Below are positions 1 through 10,849 of a stretch of 64,000 nucleotides of DNA, piece by piece. Numbering within the stretch: position 1 is the first letter of the stretch; each line of letters starts with the position of its first letter. Made by a program: the position numbers and the translations under genes. The stretch is from Stachybotrys elegans (Eukaryota; Ascomycota; Sordariomycetes; Hypocreales; Stachybotryaceae), in NCBI GenBank assembly GCA_020746835.1, contig JAGPNK010000013.1:1054001-1118000 (forward strand), given 5' to 3'. The notes beneath the pieces are model-generated. The model searched no databases. It was given only the letters and a program-made list of their open reading frames with translations, and was not told where the DNA came from.

Positions 1-775
1 AAGTAGAAGCCGCGCGCCTCCTCGAGAAAGTCGGCGGGCCTCGCCCAGCTGCGCGATGCGGTTCGCCGTGTAGGGCAGCGTGCCGCCGCCGTGGGGCAGG
101 ATGATCTTGCAGTTGGGGTGCTTCTTGAGCGTGTCCGTGGTGATGAGGTGCGTCGCCGTGCGCGTCGTCTCGTGCGTCCAGTCGACGATGGGCTTCGCGA
201 GGGCCCGCGGCTCCGTGATGGGCGCCACGGGGCTCTGGAGACCCGGGTGCAGGAACACGACGGCGCCGAGGCGGTCGAGCTCGTCCTACACGGGCTGGAA
301 GCTGCCGTGGCCGAGATACTTGTCGCCGTAGCTCGTGAGGACGTAGACGCCCTCGGCGCCGAGGTCGAGCAGCGCGCGGCGGATCTCGGCGACGCAGGCC
401 TCGGTGTCCTCAAGGGAGGGCAGCGTCGCGAGGAAGCCGAACTTGCCCGGATGCTGGCGGCACACGTCTGCCGAGAAGTCGTTCATCTGGCGGACGAGCG
501 CGGCGACTTCCTGGGGGTCGGAGCTGAGGGACGTGAGGGCGCGCCGATGGACATGATGGAGGCGGTGATGTCGTGCTGCGCCATGAAGGCGAGGCTATCC
601 TCGGGCGTCCACTCGGGCATCCGAAGCGCTCTGCTGAGCTGGGGGTTGGCGTTCCATGCTGTGGGTCGGCGGGTGTGAGCTCGAACAGGCGGTCAAAGTT
701 GTTAGGGATGGAAAGCGTACCTCGTCCAAACGCATGGGGGACAATGTGATGATGAACGTCAACCTTAGGTGCCAT
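1..775 (-). pseudogene. Broken amidohydrolase (ACMSD-like metal-dependent decarboxylase family), runs off left edge
   Basis: The minus strand encodes an amidohydrolase_2/ACMSD-like protein. It opens with the metal-binding HHH in MAPKVDVHHHIVP, and further on has LPHGGGTLPYTANRIAQ, typical of this family. Exon 1 is 775-721. A 62-nt intron (720-659, GTACGC...CACAG with a CTAAC branch point) leads into AWNANPQLSRALRMPEW. Three lesions follow. A one-base-type frameshift lies near 540-548, between the MSIGAP and LSSDPQEVAAL segments. A TAG at 286-288 follows GSFQPV, where Trp (TGG) would fit. A second frameshift lies near 33-38, after QLGEA, where the family-like sequence ADFLEEARGF continues in another frame. 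None can be removed by a plausible intron. The gene looks inactive, although sequencing error cannot be excluded. The substrate is unknown; relatives decarboxylate aromatic or muconate-type acids. Confidence 0.75.
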
Positions 776-1266
776 GACTGATATACGGGTTTGCCGTAAG
801 AGGGAACGTCTCTGCTCACAGGGAATGGCGATGTAAATATGGCTTCAGGGCCAACTCCCGCCCTTCTCATCTGCTGTTGATTCGACGTCGGACCCTGAGA
901 TGATGCCCTGGTTTCGACTCGCGTGGTCCATAATTCCGCTGCTACTGGATGGCGGGGTTGGAGAGCTCGGAAAATGGAATGCTTCCATGAGGCAGGGCAT
1001 AGGCGACGATCTTGTATGTGTTGAGTTGGGGCTTGGGCGAGCCGGTCAGTTTGCTTGGCTGTCCTTGTTGATGATTGTGTGTAGCGACGCTGAGGTTGGA
1101 ACTATGGCACAAACCTGCTCACTACTGCAATAAGAAGGTACCATAATCTCATATAGAAACAGGAAAACAGCTCGACTTGAGGCTTCGTTACTCGTGATCT
1201 ATGTACTCGCCATCCAATCGCTGAAACCTTAGATGCATCTAAAAACTCCGAGCACCAAGCCTAAAT
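776..1266. other. Intergenic region
   Basis: This separates the start of the broken amidohydrolase from the 3' end of the ferric reductase. A 77-codon open frame at 900-1133 (+) has no recognisable similarity or gene-like context. I see no RNA gene or repeat here. Confidence 0.5.
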
Positions 1267-3730
1267 CTACCAGTTGAAACTCTCCTCAAAGTACTCTATA
1301 TTGCCATATCCCCTGCCCAGCATCGCGACAACGGCCCGTCTGGCGTCGTCAGCCAGGCTGGCTGGTCCGCACGCCACGACCGCCATGCTCTCGCTGCGCG
1401 CATCTATGCTGGCCTCTTCTATCGTGCTCGAGATATCTAGTCGCTCTATATGTAGACGGGTATGGTCCATCCACTCGTGGTCGAGTGTCGTAGATGGGCT
1501 GTAAATGTCGATTTTGAGATTCTGTGAGGCCGTGTTTGTGCTGAGGTCGGTCAGGACGTCCTCGGCAAATTGCGACTCTCGGACGGCCCAGTGTATCCGT
1601 ACCGAGGTTCGCGTTGCCCGCGTTGATAGCATACGGGCGTAGGACAGTGGGACGACGATGCCGCTTCCGCCGGCCAGGAAGAGGACGTTTTGGAAGCGGT
1701 GCAGCGGGAGGGTGTGGCCGTAGGGTCCTTCGACAAGGATCGGCACAGATGCTGAGTTGGGCGATGTCGCCTCCGCCCTCTCACGAAGACGACGAGTGAA
1801 GCTATCGTACGGACGAATCAGAAACGTCATGGAGGCATCCTCGGCGTCGGTGCTCTCATCAGCGTCCACCAGCAGCGGCCCCTCTTCTCCCGTCTTCATC
1901 TGGCCAGACTTGGCATCCGAGGGCAGCGCTACGGTGAACGGGTGACTCTCCCAGCAACGAGGATCGTCGGGGACCATGAGGAAGTAGTACGATCCAGGCT
2001 GTGGCGCGTATATGCTGCTGCTTGTCGGGATGCTAAGTCGAACAATATTTGACGAGGGTGTGTAGGACGCGAGGGCTTTGGTCGTCCACGGTGTAACGTT
2101 GAAGCTGACGATTCGGGCGGCTCTAATGACTCTGTCCAGGACCCAGATGAACAATGGGATCCAGAAGAGGGCGTCATATTGCCTGTTGAAGATGGAGACA
2201 TGGCTAGAATTGTCAGACCAGCAATCATACCAAAGGGGAGACAGACATACCCGAGCATGGTTACCAAGACCAGGACAGAGAGGAGGATGTGAAGAATGAG
2301 GAAGACTTCGTACTGGTTCCGGCGCATCCAGTAGATGGAAAGGCCCAAGAGAGCACACATGCCCACAGTTGCCTGTTACTGTTAGTCGAAGCAGCTCGCA
2401 ATAGTTGGGGACGAAAGGCAACCATACCAGCTGTCCAGCCCACCAGAACATCCACGCCCACCAAAACTTGTAATACTCCCAGCCGCCATCTGTCACCGTC
2501 AGCACCACCCATGGAAGGATGCAAGTCAGGAGGAGAGCCAGCGAGACCTACCTTCAAGAATGAGAACCGTGTATCCCACCGAGTGCACCACGGCCTGCAC
2601 CGTCGCGATGCGCGCCACCCACCGGTGGAAATTATTGTACGCGCCAAAGTCCCATCCCGTCAGCCACAGCAGAACATTGTTCCTCATGCCGAAGAGCCAG
2701 AGTACGGGGAAGTTGGCGAAGGAGATGATGCCCGTGCGGTCAGATACATAGCGGAGGACCTGGGCGCGGACAGACGGGTAGCTGAGGAGGGAGAGTATGT
2801 ATGTCAGCGCGCTGGAGATTTGTGTCTGGGGGATATTGCCTACTATATGTTTCCGGGAAAGATGTCGTAGCCGATGATGCAGAAGAGAACATTGATGAAC
2901 AAGAAGGCGAGGAGCGTGAGCGTCTGCAGGCGCGGAGGGATGGTGCACCACCAGATGCTCTGGGCACGGCGGTATCCAAACGTCGCGGGCAGCGAGACGG
3001 CGTGTCTGAACCACGTCGTGACAGAGCTCGGCGAGGACGACGGGTATGTCTTGAGCCTGTACGACGCCACCGTAAAGACCCTGTGGCAGATCCCAACGCC
3101 CGCGACAGCCGCCCAGAAGAGCACCATGCTCAACCTGGACAGAGGTTAGAAGAGAGCCCATCCTCATCGCCTACTCTGTGATATATCTTGACTCACCCAT
3201 AGAGATAATGCCATTTGTACACATATCGCGTCGCAACCTGTCATGATCACCACCGTCAGCACATACACCCTCTTCTTCTGCAGAAAGCCCCGACTCACCA
3301 AGGTCCTCTGCCAGAGCATAAACGACGCTTCACGAGGAACCACCACCTCCGCCACCGTCTCCCCCGGCGCAAACTCCTCCTCGAGGCTCACCCTCCTCAG
3401 CCGCGCGACATCCTCGGCGGTGTAGTTGGCCACGACCTGCCTCCACGACGGCACCGCCACGTCGTACCCCTCGCGACACGTCCGCTGCACGGCGTCGCCG
3501 GCCGCCTCCGCGTCGCTCCCCGCGCAAAACTCGCGCAGGCACAGATACGTCGACGCGAGGGCGTAGTCGCTACGGCACGGCCGCGCATCGGCGGGCGCTC
3601 TGGGCGGGATCCCCGGGAACGGCACGCTGGCGAGGCTCAACTCGCAGGCGTCCAGGCAGATGCGCTGCGCGAGGGAGGCAGCGCTCTGGCCAAAGACAAG
3701 CCCTAGGGCTGCGAGGCGAGTCAATCTCAT
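1267..3730 (-). CDS. Ferric reductase (FRE family), transmembrane flavocytochrome b
   Basis: Exons are 3730-3267, 3134-2844, 2781-2552, 2489-2428, 2372-2251 and 2203-1267, giving 701 residues in frame. The product should reduce extracellular Fe(III) (or Cu(II)) with electrons from cytosolic NADPH at the plasma membrane. It starts with a signal peptide and a Cys-rich luminal region of about 150 residues. A multi-helix ferric-reductase domain follows with two H-x13-H haem pairs: HRWVARIATVQAVVH near residue 304, and LHILLSVLVLVTMLGH near 376, the latter completed across the last splice junction. The FAD motif HPFT lies near 476, then EGPYG, the nucleotide-binding LAGGSGI and a C-terminal CGPAS. 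Introns have GTATGT, GTAGGC, GTAGGT, GTATGG and GTATGT donors. The upstream iron-repressor sites support a role in iron uptake. Which FRE paralogue this is cannot be told from sequence alone. Confidence 0.93.
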
Positions 3731-3823
3731 GGCATCGGTATCGTGGAATAAAGAGTGGTGTTTTGTCTGCTGGCTGCTGGACGGGCGAGGCAAATGGTGG
3801 GGAGAGAATGGGATGAGCAAGTT

Positions 3824-3842
3824 TTATCAGATGATCAGATAA
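3824..3842. promoter_or_regulatory. Paired SreA/GATA-type iron-repressor sites upstream of the ferric reductase
   Basis: The 19-bp string TTATCAGATGATCAGATAA contains ATCAGATAA on the plus strand (3834-3842) and ATCTGATAA on the minus strand (3824-3832). Both match the ATCWGATAA consensus of fungal SreA/Sre1/Fep1-type iron repressors. They lie 94-112 bp upstream of the ferric reductase ATG, in a 303-bp gap that ends at the Dal5-like permease stop codon, so they can hardly serve another gene. Repression under iron sufficiency is inferred. Confidence 0.75.
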
Positions 3843-4033
3843 CAAGCGAAAATTAGGCGGGTTTCAGCCCACATGATGCGTCGTCGGCTTGGCAGGGATC
3901 CAAGACAGGGATATGCTAGATATACAAGTCCAAGAATCTTCGTTTCAACGCACAACTGTTTTCTTTGTTACCCCCAAATAGATTCCCGAAGACCCCATCG
4001 TTGATGGCCGCCTACAATTTCGTAACACAAGAC

Positions 4034-6167
4034 TCAGTGTGCAAATAGAAAGTCCAATCTCTTATTGCCAGAGTCCTTCGTATTGTCCAGGTAGTCTCTC
4101 TTCTCTGCATCACTCATCGCAGCCCACTTTCTCTCTCGATGGTTGTTTCGGAGGACGTAGTAGGTTTTGATGAGCACATACATGCAAATGTTCAGCACTA
4201 GCACGATGAGCAAGTTCCTGTTGCCAGTACGGTATCTCGGCGCATCGTGTTGGCGATAGACGTTGGATGCCATGATGCCCGATGCTTGGACACACATGTT
4301 GTAGAGCGAAGCCGACACAGTACGAAGACGTACGGCATTGGAGTTTCGCGAGTTCCACCCCACTTGAATGGCATGGGCTTCGAACAGTCAACATGGGAGC
4401 TCCAAAGGCTGCTGGGAGGATCTACTCACGAGAAGGATAGGCCAGGAGCAAGCTCAGAACCGCCCATGCAAGCCACCGATTAACCTGCGTGATATCCACA
4501 GTGTAGATGTATACCAAGAACGGGAGAACCCAAATTTGTGTAAACATGGCCAGAAAGGCCCTTTGGTTCCAATGCTCTGACAGGTATGTCAGGCCCAATA
4601 GCGTGAGTATGGAAAGTATCGTGTGAGGAATGGTCAACAGGTTCGTGATGACGACGCTAAAGCCCAGTTCTCGAAGAATCAGGGTGAAATACTGGTTAGG
4701 AGGGGTGATTGGGATGAGCCATGTAAGACCGATGGCATACAACGGCCACAGATCGTAATCGGACAAGCATTGGAGAAGTAGCCTTGGTGTTATTGGCTGC
4801 CGGTTATGCATGTCGCCCTTGCTGGGGTCATCCCGGATGACTCTGTTGACTATGATGACTTCCTCACTACCTTGCGTTAGTAGACAGTCCAAGGGAATAT
4901 CGTTGTCGTCCTACCGTTCATTGAACCAACCATTCTTCCCACGCATCCAGCCGATGGTCTGGGTTGGTCCGGCAGGCATCAGTCCCCAGGCGAGAATGCC
5001 AACCACGAGTGTGAGTAGGCCCTTAAATCAATCGGGTCAGCAGTAGCACAGGCCTCATCCTCAAAGAGCCAACCTCGAATAAGAATAGCCAACGCCATCC
5101 TTCATAACCGTGCCAGCCTCGCAATTGCAGAAAACCTGCACCGAGGAAGCCGGAAATGATATCTGCTACCTGCAACGCGGACCAGAAGTAGGCAAGGCGA
5201 ATGGAGAGCTCGCCTGATTTGTAAAAGTAGCTCAGATACAATATTATCTGGATCAGCCGTGTTAGATACTTTGTGGCAGTAAGACTATGTCCAAGAACCT
5301 ACGTCGGGTATAAAACCGCCTTGCTAGAACAATATGTCAGTCATGATTCCGCTGACAAGAAAGAAATAACATACAAAAATCCCTAGGAGAGAGCGGCAGA
5401 TGAGGAAAGATGTCCTACCACTCAGCCAGAATTGTCCCTTGAGCTTCAATTAGTTGTGTGTGGCACGATGTAAAGGGGGAACTCACAGCCGAAACCAAGC
5501 TCCATATACATAGCTGGGCAGGAATCCATCGATCTGGTCCGAACCACTTGCTGACAAGCTGGGAGGGGAGTTCTGCACAGAGAAAAGAGAGCCTGAAGAC
5601 GGTATTTCCAAGGTTGTAGTCTAGTTTTGCGATTAGCGTTCACGTCAACCCATATTGCGCGCCAGTCTCACCATCTGTGCCCATGCCCAAATCTCCAAGA
5701 AAGTTGTCTGACACAGCCTGAGAGAGGTTGGAGCGGTCGAGTTCCAGGGCTATAAACATGACACATGCGAACAGCATGATTCGTAGATCAATCTTCCGAA
5801 TAAGCTTGTTCTCCTCATTCAACGTCCATCTAGCCGACGGCTCAAAACGATGGAGATTCTCCCAGTCAGGCCGGGGCTGATACCTCTTGGCCAGCTCGGG
5901 GTCGTCGAAAACCGAGCTCTGCGTGGCAACGGCTTCACCATCCACAGGCTTGGAGCGAAGTTGCCACCAGCTTTTGCGCCGATCGGAGGGGTTATCACTT
6001 GCTACCGGTTCGTTGACAGCAATTTTGAATCCCGTGACCAACTGGGCTTTATCGTCCGCAGCAGGATCCGGACTTGGAAGGGAACTGGACCCTTTGTCAT
6101 TGGAAGATGAGATAGACGGGCTATTGATGCCCCTTTCGGGAGCAGCTCCGACAGAGAGGGACGGCAT
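4034..6167 (-). CDS. MFS anion permease of the Dal5/allantoate permease family
   Basis: Eight exons (6167-5672, 5620-5487, 5443-5375, 5323-5303, 5247-5074, 5021-4915, 4866-4430, 4377-4034) give 593 residues in frame. The protein has a long cytosolic N-terminus of about 135 residues, then [16 protein letters not shown] in the first helix region. Further family segments are [22 protein letters not shown] in the central loop and the Dal5 signature [16 protein letters not shown] near the C-terminus. About twelve membrane helices are expected. Dal5-family carriers import organic anions such as allantoate, ureidosuccinate, nicotinate, dipeptides or sulfonates with protons. The divergent TauD-type dioxygenase suggests taurine or another sulfonate as substrate (inference). 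Exon 4 is only 21 nt. The high intron density makes automatic gene models here error-prone. Confidence 0.9.
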
Positions 6168-7149
6168 AATGATGAATATCCGAGATCGCGATGTTGGATT
6201 CAGTCAAATTATTGTAAAGGGATGCGGCGCAGATAAGTAAGTCCATCATATACGGTGCCCAATACTAACCATCTCCGAAACTCGAAGATGAAAGACAGCC
6301 AACAATTGCGCCATACATTGATCCAATATTTTCCTCTTTCGAGACAGGAGGCGAGCTCTACCGCATGGGGCTTTCACGGCTATCTCTTGGCAAGCATAAA
6401 CCCACTGACGACATCGCGAGGGGCAATGGTGACAGTGGATGCGGACCGTTTGGGTCGGCCAATACACCTGAGGTTTTTGTTAACACTTACCTCCATCTTG
6501 GAGGAGAATGAGGTCTCCTACCAAGCCTAGGCGAGTCCATCTCGTCTCGTTGAGTGGGCAAGTCAGGGTTCACGTAGAAACCATATGTAGGTTCTAATTC
6601 TTAAACAACTTATTCCCTTGGGTTACATGCGAAAGACTAGATGTTTTGTGACTTTCTCTGGAATCCAGTCCCGGAGATAGATGTTCATACAATTTCTTGT
6701 ATTCATGTAAAGCCGGTGGAGAATGATCGCGTAAAGCGTGACGACGTTCCTCCCGCACACAAGGGTGCATCAGCTTAATGATAAACCCAAGCCGTTGGCG
6801 AATTGGAAGGGACTTCTTATCATGAACTTAATCCTTTATCAGCAGTGACATGAATGATTTCTTGCATCCTATCACCGGTGTGTGATGATGCTAGCGAGAA
6901 ACAGAGCACGCAATCTGACGGATATTTGCAACACATCTCAAGCTGAGCGTGCAGCACGTTAACGAGGGAGGTTGCTGCGGGGTAAGCAGACACTCCCTGA
7001 TAGACTGTCCAATTGGTAGAAAGATAACTGATTAGTTACACAATCACGACATAACGTGGGCGGCTGTCATCATTGTCGTCAATAATGCCATGATGTATGG
7101 CCAGAAATGGGGGTTATTGAGCGTTTAGAGCGGCTAGAGGTATGATAAG

Positions 7150-7156
7150 CACGTGA
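7150..7156 (-). promoter_or_regulatory. TCACGTG (Cbf1-type) element upstream of the TauD-type gene
   Basis: TCACGTG on the minus strand is the core bound by Cbf1 with Met4/Met28 at sulfur-assimilation genes in yeast. It lies about 125 bp upstream of the dioxygenase ATG. Its use here is inferred. No clear ATGRYRYCAT (CYS3/MetR) site was found nearby. Confidence 0.35.
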
Positions 7157-7214
7157 AGATCCAATATAAGGAGACACGAGACGTATTTAAACTGCTGCCT
7201 CATCCCGAGCTCAC

Positions 7215-7220
7215 TATATA
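7215..7220 (+). promoter_or_regulatory. TATA-like element of the TauD-type gene
   Basis: TATATA lies 59 bp upstream of the ATG at 7279 in otherwise mixed sequence. The spacing would allow a short 5' leader. Confidence 0.35.
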
Positions 7221-7278
7221 TTTTACACCACCATTTCTTGGCTCAAGATTGCAATATCTCCTGTAATATTTTATAGCC

Positions 7279-8511
7279 ATGGCTCCCTCGGCGACTGCAG
7301 TCGAATCCGTTCCCACAAAGGCTCGCCAGACACAGCCCCTGAAGCTGTCTGGATCGCTCAAGAGCTATGAGCACTTTGACGTGACTCCGGTCATAGGGCG
7401 CGAGTTCCCAACCGCCAAGCTTGTCGACTGGCTGAATGCCCCAAACTCGGACGAACTGATCCGAGATTTGGCCATCACAAGTGAGTCTTGCAAAAGTCAA
7501 AAGAATAAATGCCATCCTGACGCCCTACCCAGTCTCCCGCCGTGGCGTCGTCTTCTTCCGTGCCCAAGATGATCTCACTGCCGAGCTGCAGAAGAAGCTC
7601 ATCCTCCGCCTCGGAGAACTAACTGGGCGTCCGTCAACGTCCGGCCTCCATATCCACCCAATTCTCAACTCTGAGCGCGAGCTGGGCGGGGATGACTTGG
7701 AGATTAGCACAATCAGCTCGAAGCAGCACAAGAAGCTATACCAGCGGGAAGAAGTTGACGGTGTCGTGAGGGGACGTCATGAAGCCAACGAAGTTTGGCA
7801 TTCGGATATTGCATTCGAGCCAGTTCCCGCCGACTACAGTTCGCTTCGGCTCACGGAGCTTCCCAAGACGGGAGGAGGTGAGGACATTGTCTAACAAAGC
7901 GCGATTCAGGCCGTGCTGATCTTTCTCAGACACTCTGTGGGCATCTGGATATGACATCTATGATCAACTGAGTCCTGCCTATCAGAAGTTCCTGGAGTCG
8001 CTGACTGCCACGTTCCATCAGCCTCATTTTGCTCGGGCTGCCGAGAGAAACGGCTTCAAGCTCTATGACAAGCCTCGAGGCTCTCCCGAGAACGTCGGGT
8101 CTGAACTCAAAGCCATCCACCCTGTCATCCGCACGAATCCTGTTACGGGCTGGAAGAGTGTGTTCCCAATTGGCGCACATGTGGGACACATCAATGGAGT
8201 GACCAAGCCCGAGAGCGACCATCTGCTCAAGTGGTTCTACGATCTTGTCAAAGACCATGCCGTCCAGGTTCGTCACAAGTGGCAGAACGTCAACGACATC
8301 GGCAAGTTATTCTTCCCGCTACTGCATCATCATGCTAACCCTTATCTGCGTAGCCATCTGGGACAACCGCAGCGTCTTTCACTCTGCTACTTTTGACTAT
8401 CTACACATCGGCGATCGATTCGGAGTGCGAGTTGTCGGTATTGGCGAGCGACCCTATTTTGACCCCAAGAGCAAGTCAAAGGCCGAGGATGGAGGGATTG
8501 ACGAGGAATGA
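7279..8511 (+). CDS. TauD/TfdA-type Fe(II)/2-oxoglutarate dioxygenase (taurine/sulfonate dioxygenase-like)
   Basis: Exons 7279-7480, 7533-7877, 7930-8301 and 8354-8511 give 358 residues. The enzyme should oxidise a substrate, most likely taurine or an alkyl sulfonate, using O2 and 2-oxoglutarate to release sulfite. The iron ligands are visible: the HxD of WHSDIAF (His and Asp near residues 157/159) and the distal His of FHSATFDY near 315, followed by the 2-oxoglutarate-binding Arg region FGVRVVGIG. Length fits fungal TauD homologues such as yeast Jlp1. The third intron begins with GCAAGT rather than GT and ends in TAG with a GCTAAC branch point; a GC donor is required to keep the frame. The gene is divergent from a Dal5-type permease, suggesting a sulfur-scavenging pair. 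Substrate specificity is unproven. Confidence 0.92.
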
Positions 8512-8776
8512 ATCAGATTCTACTACGCTTGACACAAGGGCAGACCGTTACATATGGCACGAAGGGCTGGTGATACGTATTAAAGCCGGTGAGTACATAG
8601 TCACAGCTGAGGGGGAAGAATCGGTGATTGGTATAATTTATTATATGCTATGAGCAGAGCAGACATAGCGAATTACTTGTATACTTCTTTCTCCTCCTCC
8701 ACCGGGGTATGACATTCATCAAATCGCCTAGGTATACATCTCCACCTTTAACAACAGCACGCTCAGATGGAGGCGC
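8512..8776. other. Short convergent intergenic region
   Basis: This separates the dioxygenase stop from the hexose-transporter stop (tail to tail). It holds only 3' untranslated-type, AT-rich sequence, and no gene is seen. Confidence 0.5.
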
Positions 8777-10501
8777 TTATGCGGTCTCCTTCTCGACGAA
8801 CTGGGCGCCGGCAGTGCTGGCAAAGGTGGTGGTAGGCTTCCACTTAGCCGAGGTGCGGGGGCTGCTCTCCTCGAACATCTTGTCGACCTGCTCAAGAGAC
8901 AGACCCTTGGTCTCGGGGACGAGGAAGTAGGTGTAGACAAAGGCGCAGGTGCAGAGACCACCCCAGACAAAGAAGACCGAGGACCTCATGTTGCCGCGGT
9001 TCGTACCAGTCATGTAGGGGGTGATGACGGCAATGATGGTGTTCCACAGCCAGTTGGAGGCGGTGGAAAGGGCAACACCACGGGAGCGGATGGGCAGAGG
9101 GAAGATCTCGCCGATCAGAACCCAGGCACCAGGACCCCAGGTAGAGGCGAAGAAGAAGATGAAGATGGCGATGAAGGCAATCTGGGCGTTGACGGCCGAG
9201 ATGTTGTCGGCAATGGTGGCAGTGGCATCGTTGGGGTCAACGTGGGTGTGGTTGAAGCCGATCGTGACACCGATGATGGCAACGAGGAACTGGCAGATAA
9301 GCATGCCCAGGGCGCCGACCAGGAGGATGCTGCGGCGACCGAAGCGCTCAACGGTCCAGAAGGACAGGGGGGTGGAGCAGACGTTGACAATGGTGAAGAC
9401 CATGGAGATGAGGAAGTCGTTCTCGATGGCACCGGTGGACTGGAGGAAGGGAGTAGAGTAGTAGAAGATGAAGTTGACACCAGTCCTGGGGGGGAAAGTT
9501 AGCGAGCTGGCGATTGGCAAGGGATAGATGGGGACTGTGTGTACTCACCACTGCTGCATCATCTGCAGAGAGGTACCGAGGATGGTGCGGCGCAGGTTGG
9601 ACTTCTGGACCCAGAGGCTACCCTTGAAGCAGTTGGCCCAGCTGGAGAACCAAGAAGAAGAGGGGATGAGGGCGCGCTCGTACTCCTCGTTGGCGATAAT
9701 CTCAGCCAGCTCGTTCTGGACGTAGACGGAGTCGGTGGGCTGGCCACGGACGCGGGCAAGGGCGTTGGTGGCATCCTCGATGCGGCCACGCTTGACGAAG
9801 TAGCGGGGGGAGTCGGGGAGCATCATCAGACCACCGCCGAGGATGATGGCCCAGGGGAACTGGATGGCGATGGGGATGCGGTACTGGGCGGTGCTGGTGT
9901 AGTCCTGGGTGGCGTAGACGACAATCGAGGCCAGCATGATACCGATGGTGATGCAGAACTGGTAGCCGGAGACGAGGGCGCCACGGACCTTCTTGGGGCA
10001 GATCTCGGACATGTAGAGAATGACAATGGCCGACTCAAAGCCGACACCGAGACCGGCGACAAGACGACCGGCGACGATGGGGCCAAGAGCATTGTCGGGG
10101 GAGGTGACCATCTGGACAACGACACCAATCATGTAGATGAAGCAGCCAAGGATGACAGTCCACTTGCGGCCAATCATGTCGGCGACATCACCGGCGATGA
10201 TGGCACCGAAGAAGGTACCGCAGGAGAGGATGGAGGTGATGAGGGAGGTGTTGGACTCGCTGAGACGGGTGGCTGTGTCACCCTCGACGGCGTGGATGAA
10301 GATGAGGGATCCGTTGACACCGTTGATGTAACCGGAATCGTAACCGAAGAAGATACCACCAAAGGCGGCAAAGGCGCACATGAGGTAGGCCTTCCAGGTG
10401 ACGGGGGCCTCGGTGTCCTCGATGGTCTGGGCGACGTGGATGGCGCCGACGGGAGCATGCTCCGCGACGGCCTCAGCCGTCTTGGTCTCGGTGGCAGACA
10501 T
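8777..10501 (-). CDS. MFS sugar (hexose) transporter, high-affinity glucose transporter type
   Basis: Two exons (10501-9549 and 9485-8777), joined by a GTGAGT...CCCAG intron, give 553 residues. The protein is a 12-helix sugar porter of the plasma membrane. Diagnostic motifs are FGGIFFGYDSGYINGV in helix 1, DMIGRKW after helix 2, PDSPRYFVKRGR before the central loop, ERFGRRS between helices 8 and 9, and PETKGLSLEQVDKMFEE after helix 12. The sequence resembles fungal high-affinity glucose/monosaccharide transporters. Codon usage is strongly biased to C/G third positions, consistent with high expression. The upstream region has a TATA element and paired CreA-type sites. The exact sugar range cannot be read from sequence. 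Confidence 0.95.
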
Positions 10502-10683
10502 GTCGATCGATCTGTGTCTTGATTCTTTCTTGGAACGGGAACCTGTGAGACAGGATGCTCGTGGTCAAAGGGAGGGGGGAAGAAAGGAATTGGGCTACGG
10601 GATGGAGGGAAGCAAGAAACCCGGTGAGACACGAGGAGGAAAGAGAGACCAAGAGAGACAATGAGGGAGGAGATGCAGGGACC

Positions 10684-10690
10684 TTATAAA
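10684..10690 (-). promoter_or_regulatory. TATA element of the hexose transporter
   Basis: TTTATAA on the minus strand lies about 185 bp upstream of the transporter ATG (10501), in an otherwise GC-rich stretch. It implies a 5' leader of roughly 150 nt. Confidence 0.45.
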
Positions 10691-10802
10691 GCCACGGACG
10701 GAACCAGGCGACTGCGACTGACTGACTGGACGGGGAAGCGACAAGCGAGGCGTGAGGTGTGATTCGAGTCAAGGCCAGGACCAAGGTTGCTTTGGCTGGT
10801 CA

Positions 10803-10849
10803 CCCCGGAGGAAGAAAAAAAAAGGTGGAGGAGGAGAAGGAGACCGGGG
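10803..10849. promoter_or_regulatory. Pair of CreA-type (SYGGRG) sites upstream of the hexose transporter
   Basis: CCCCGG (10803-10808, CCGGGG on the minus strand) and CCGGGG (10844-10849) both match SYGGRG, the binding core of the carbon-repressor CreA/Mig1. They are spaced about 36 bp apart, some 300-350 bp upstream of the start codon. Glucose repression of the transporter is an inference; single short sites of this kind are common in GC-rich DNA. Confidence 0.3.

Larger units (their letters stand above)
6168..7278. promoter_or_regulatory. Divergent promoter region between the permease and the TauD-type dioxygenase
   Basis: This 1.1-kb AT-rich stretch lies between two start codons that point away from each other. 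I see no convincing gene in it. It holds a TCACGTG element (separate entry), a TATA-like element near the dioxygenase start and several scattered GATA cores. Shared regulation of the two flanking genes is inferred from the layout. Confidence 0.5.

Noticed and set aside
91..678. 195-codon plus-strand frame at the left edge
   Set aside because: It is antisense to the broken amidohydrolase, which has clear family motifs on the minus strand.
3174..3210. GTGAGT donor inside the first FRE intron
   Set aside because: Using it gives an exon junction in the wrong frame. The upstream GTATGT donor with the same acceptor keeps the frame and yields an in-frame total of 702 codons.
9539..10522. 327-codon open frame on the plus strand
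   Set aside because: It is exactly antisense to the first exon of the hexose transporter, whose strong C/G third-position bias keeps the opposite strand free of stops. The translation is Asp/Gly/Val-rich and lacks family features.
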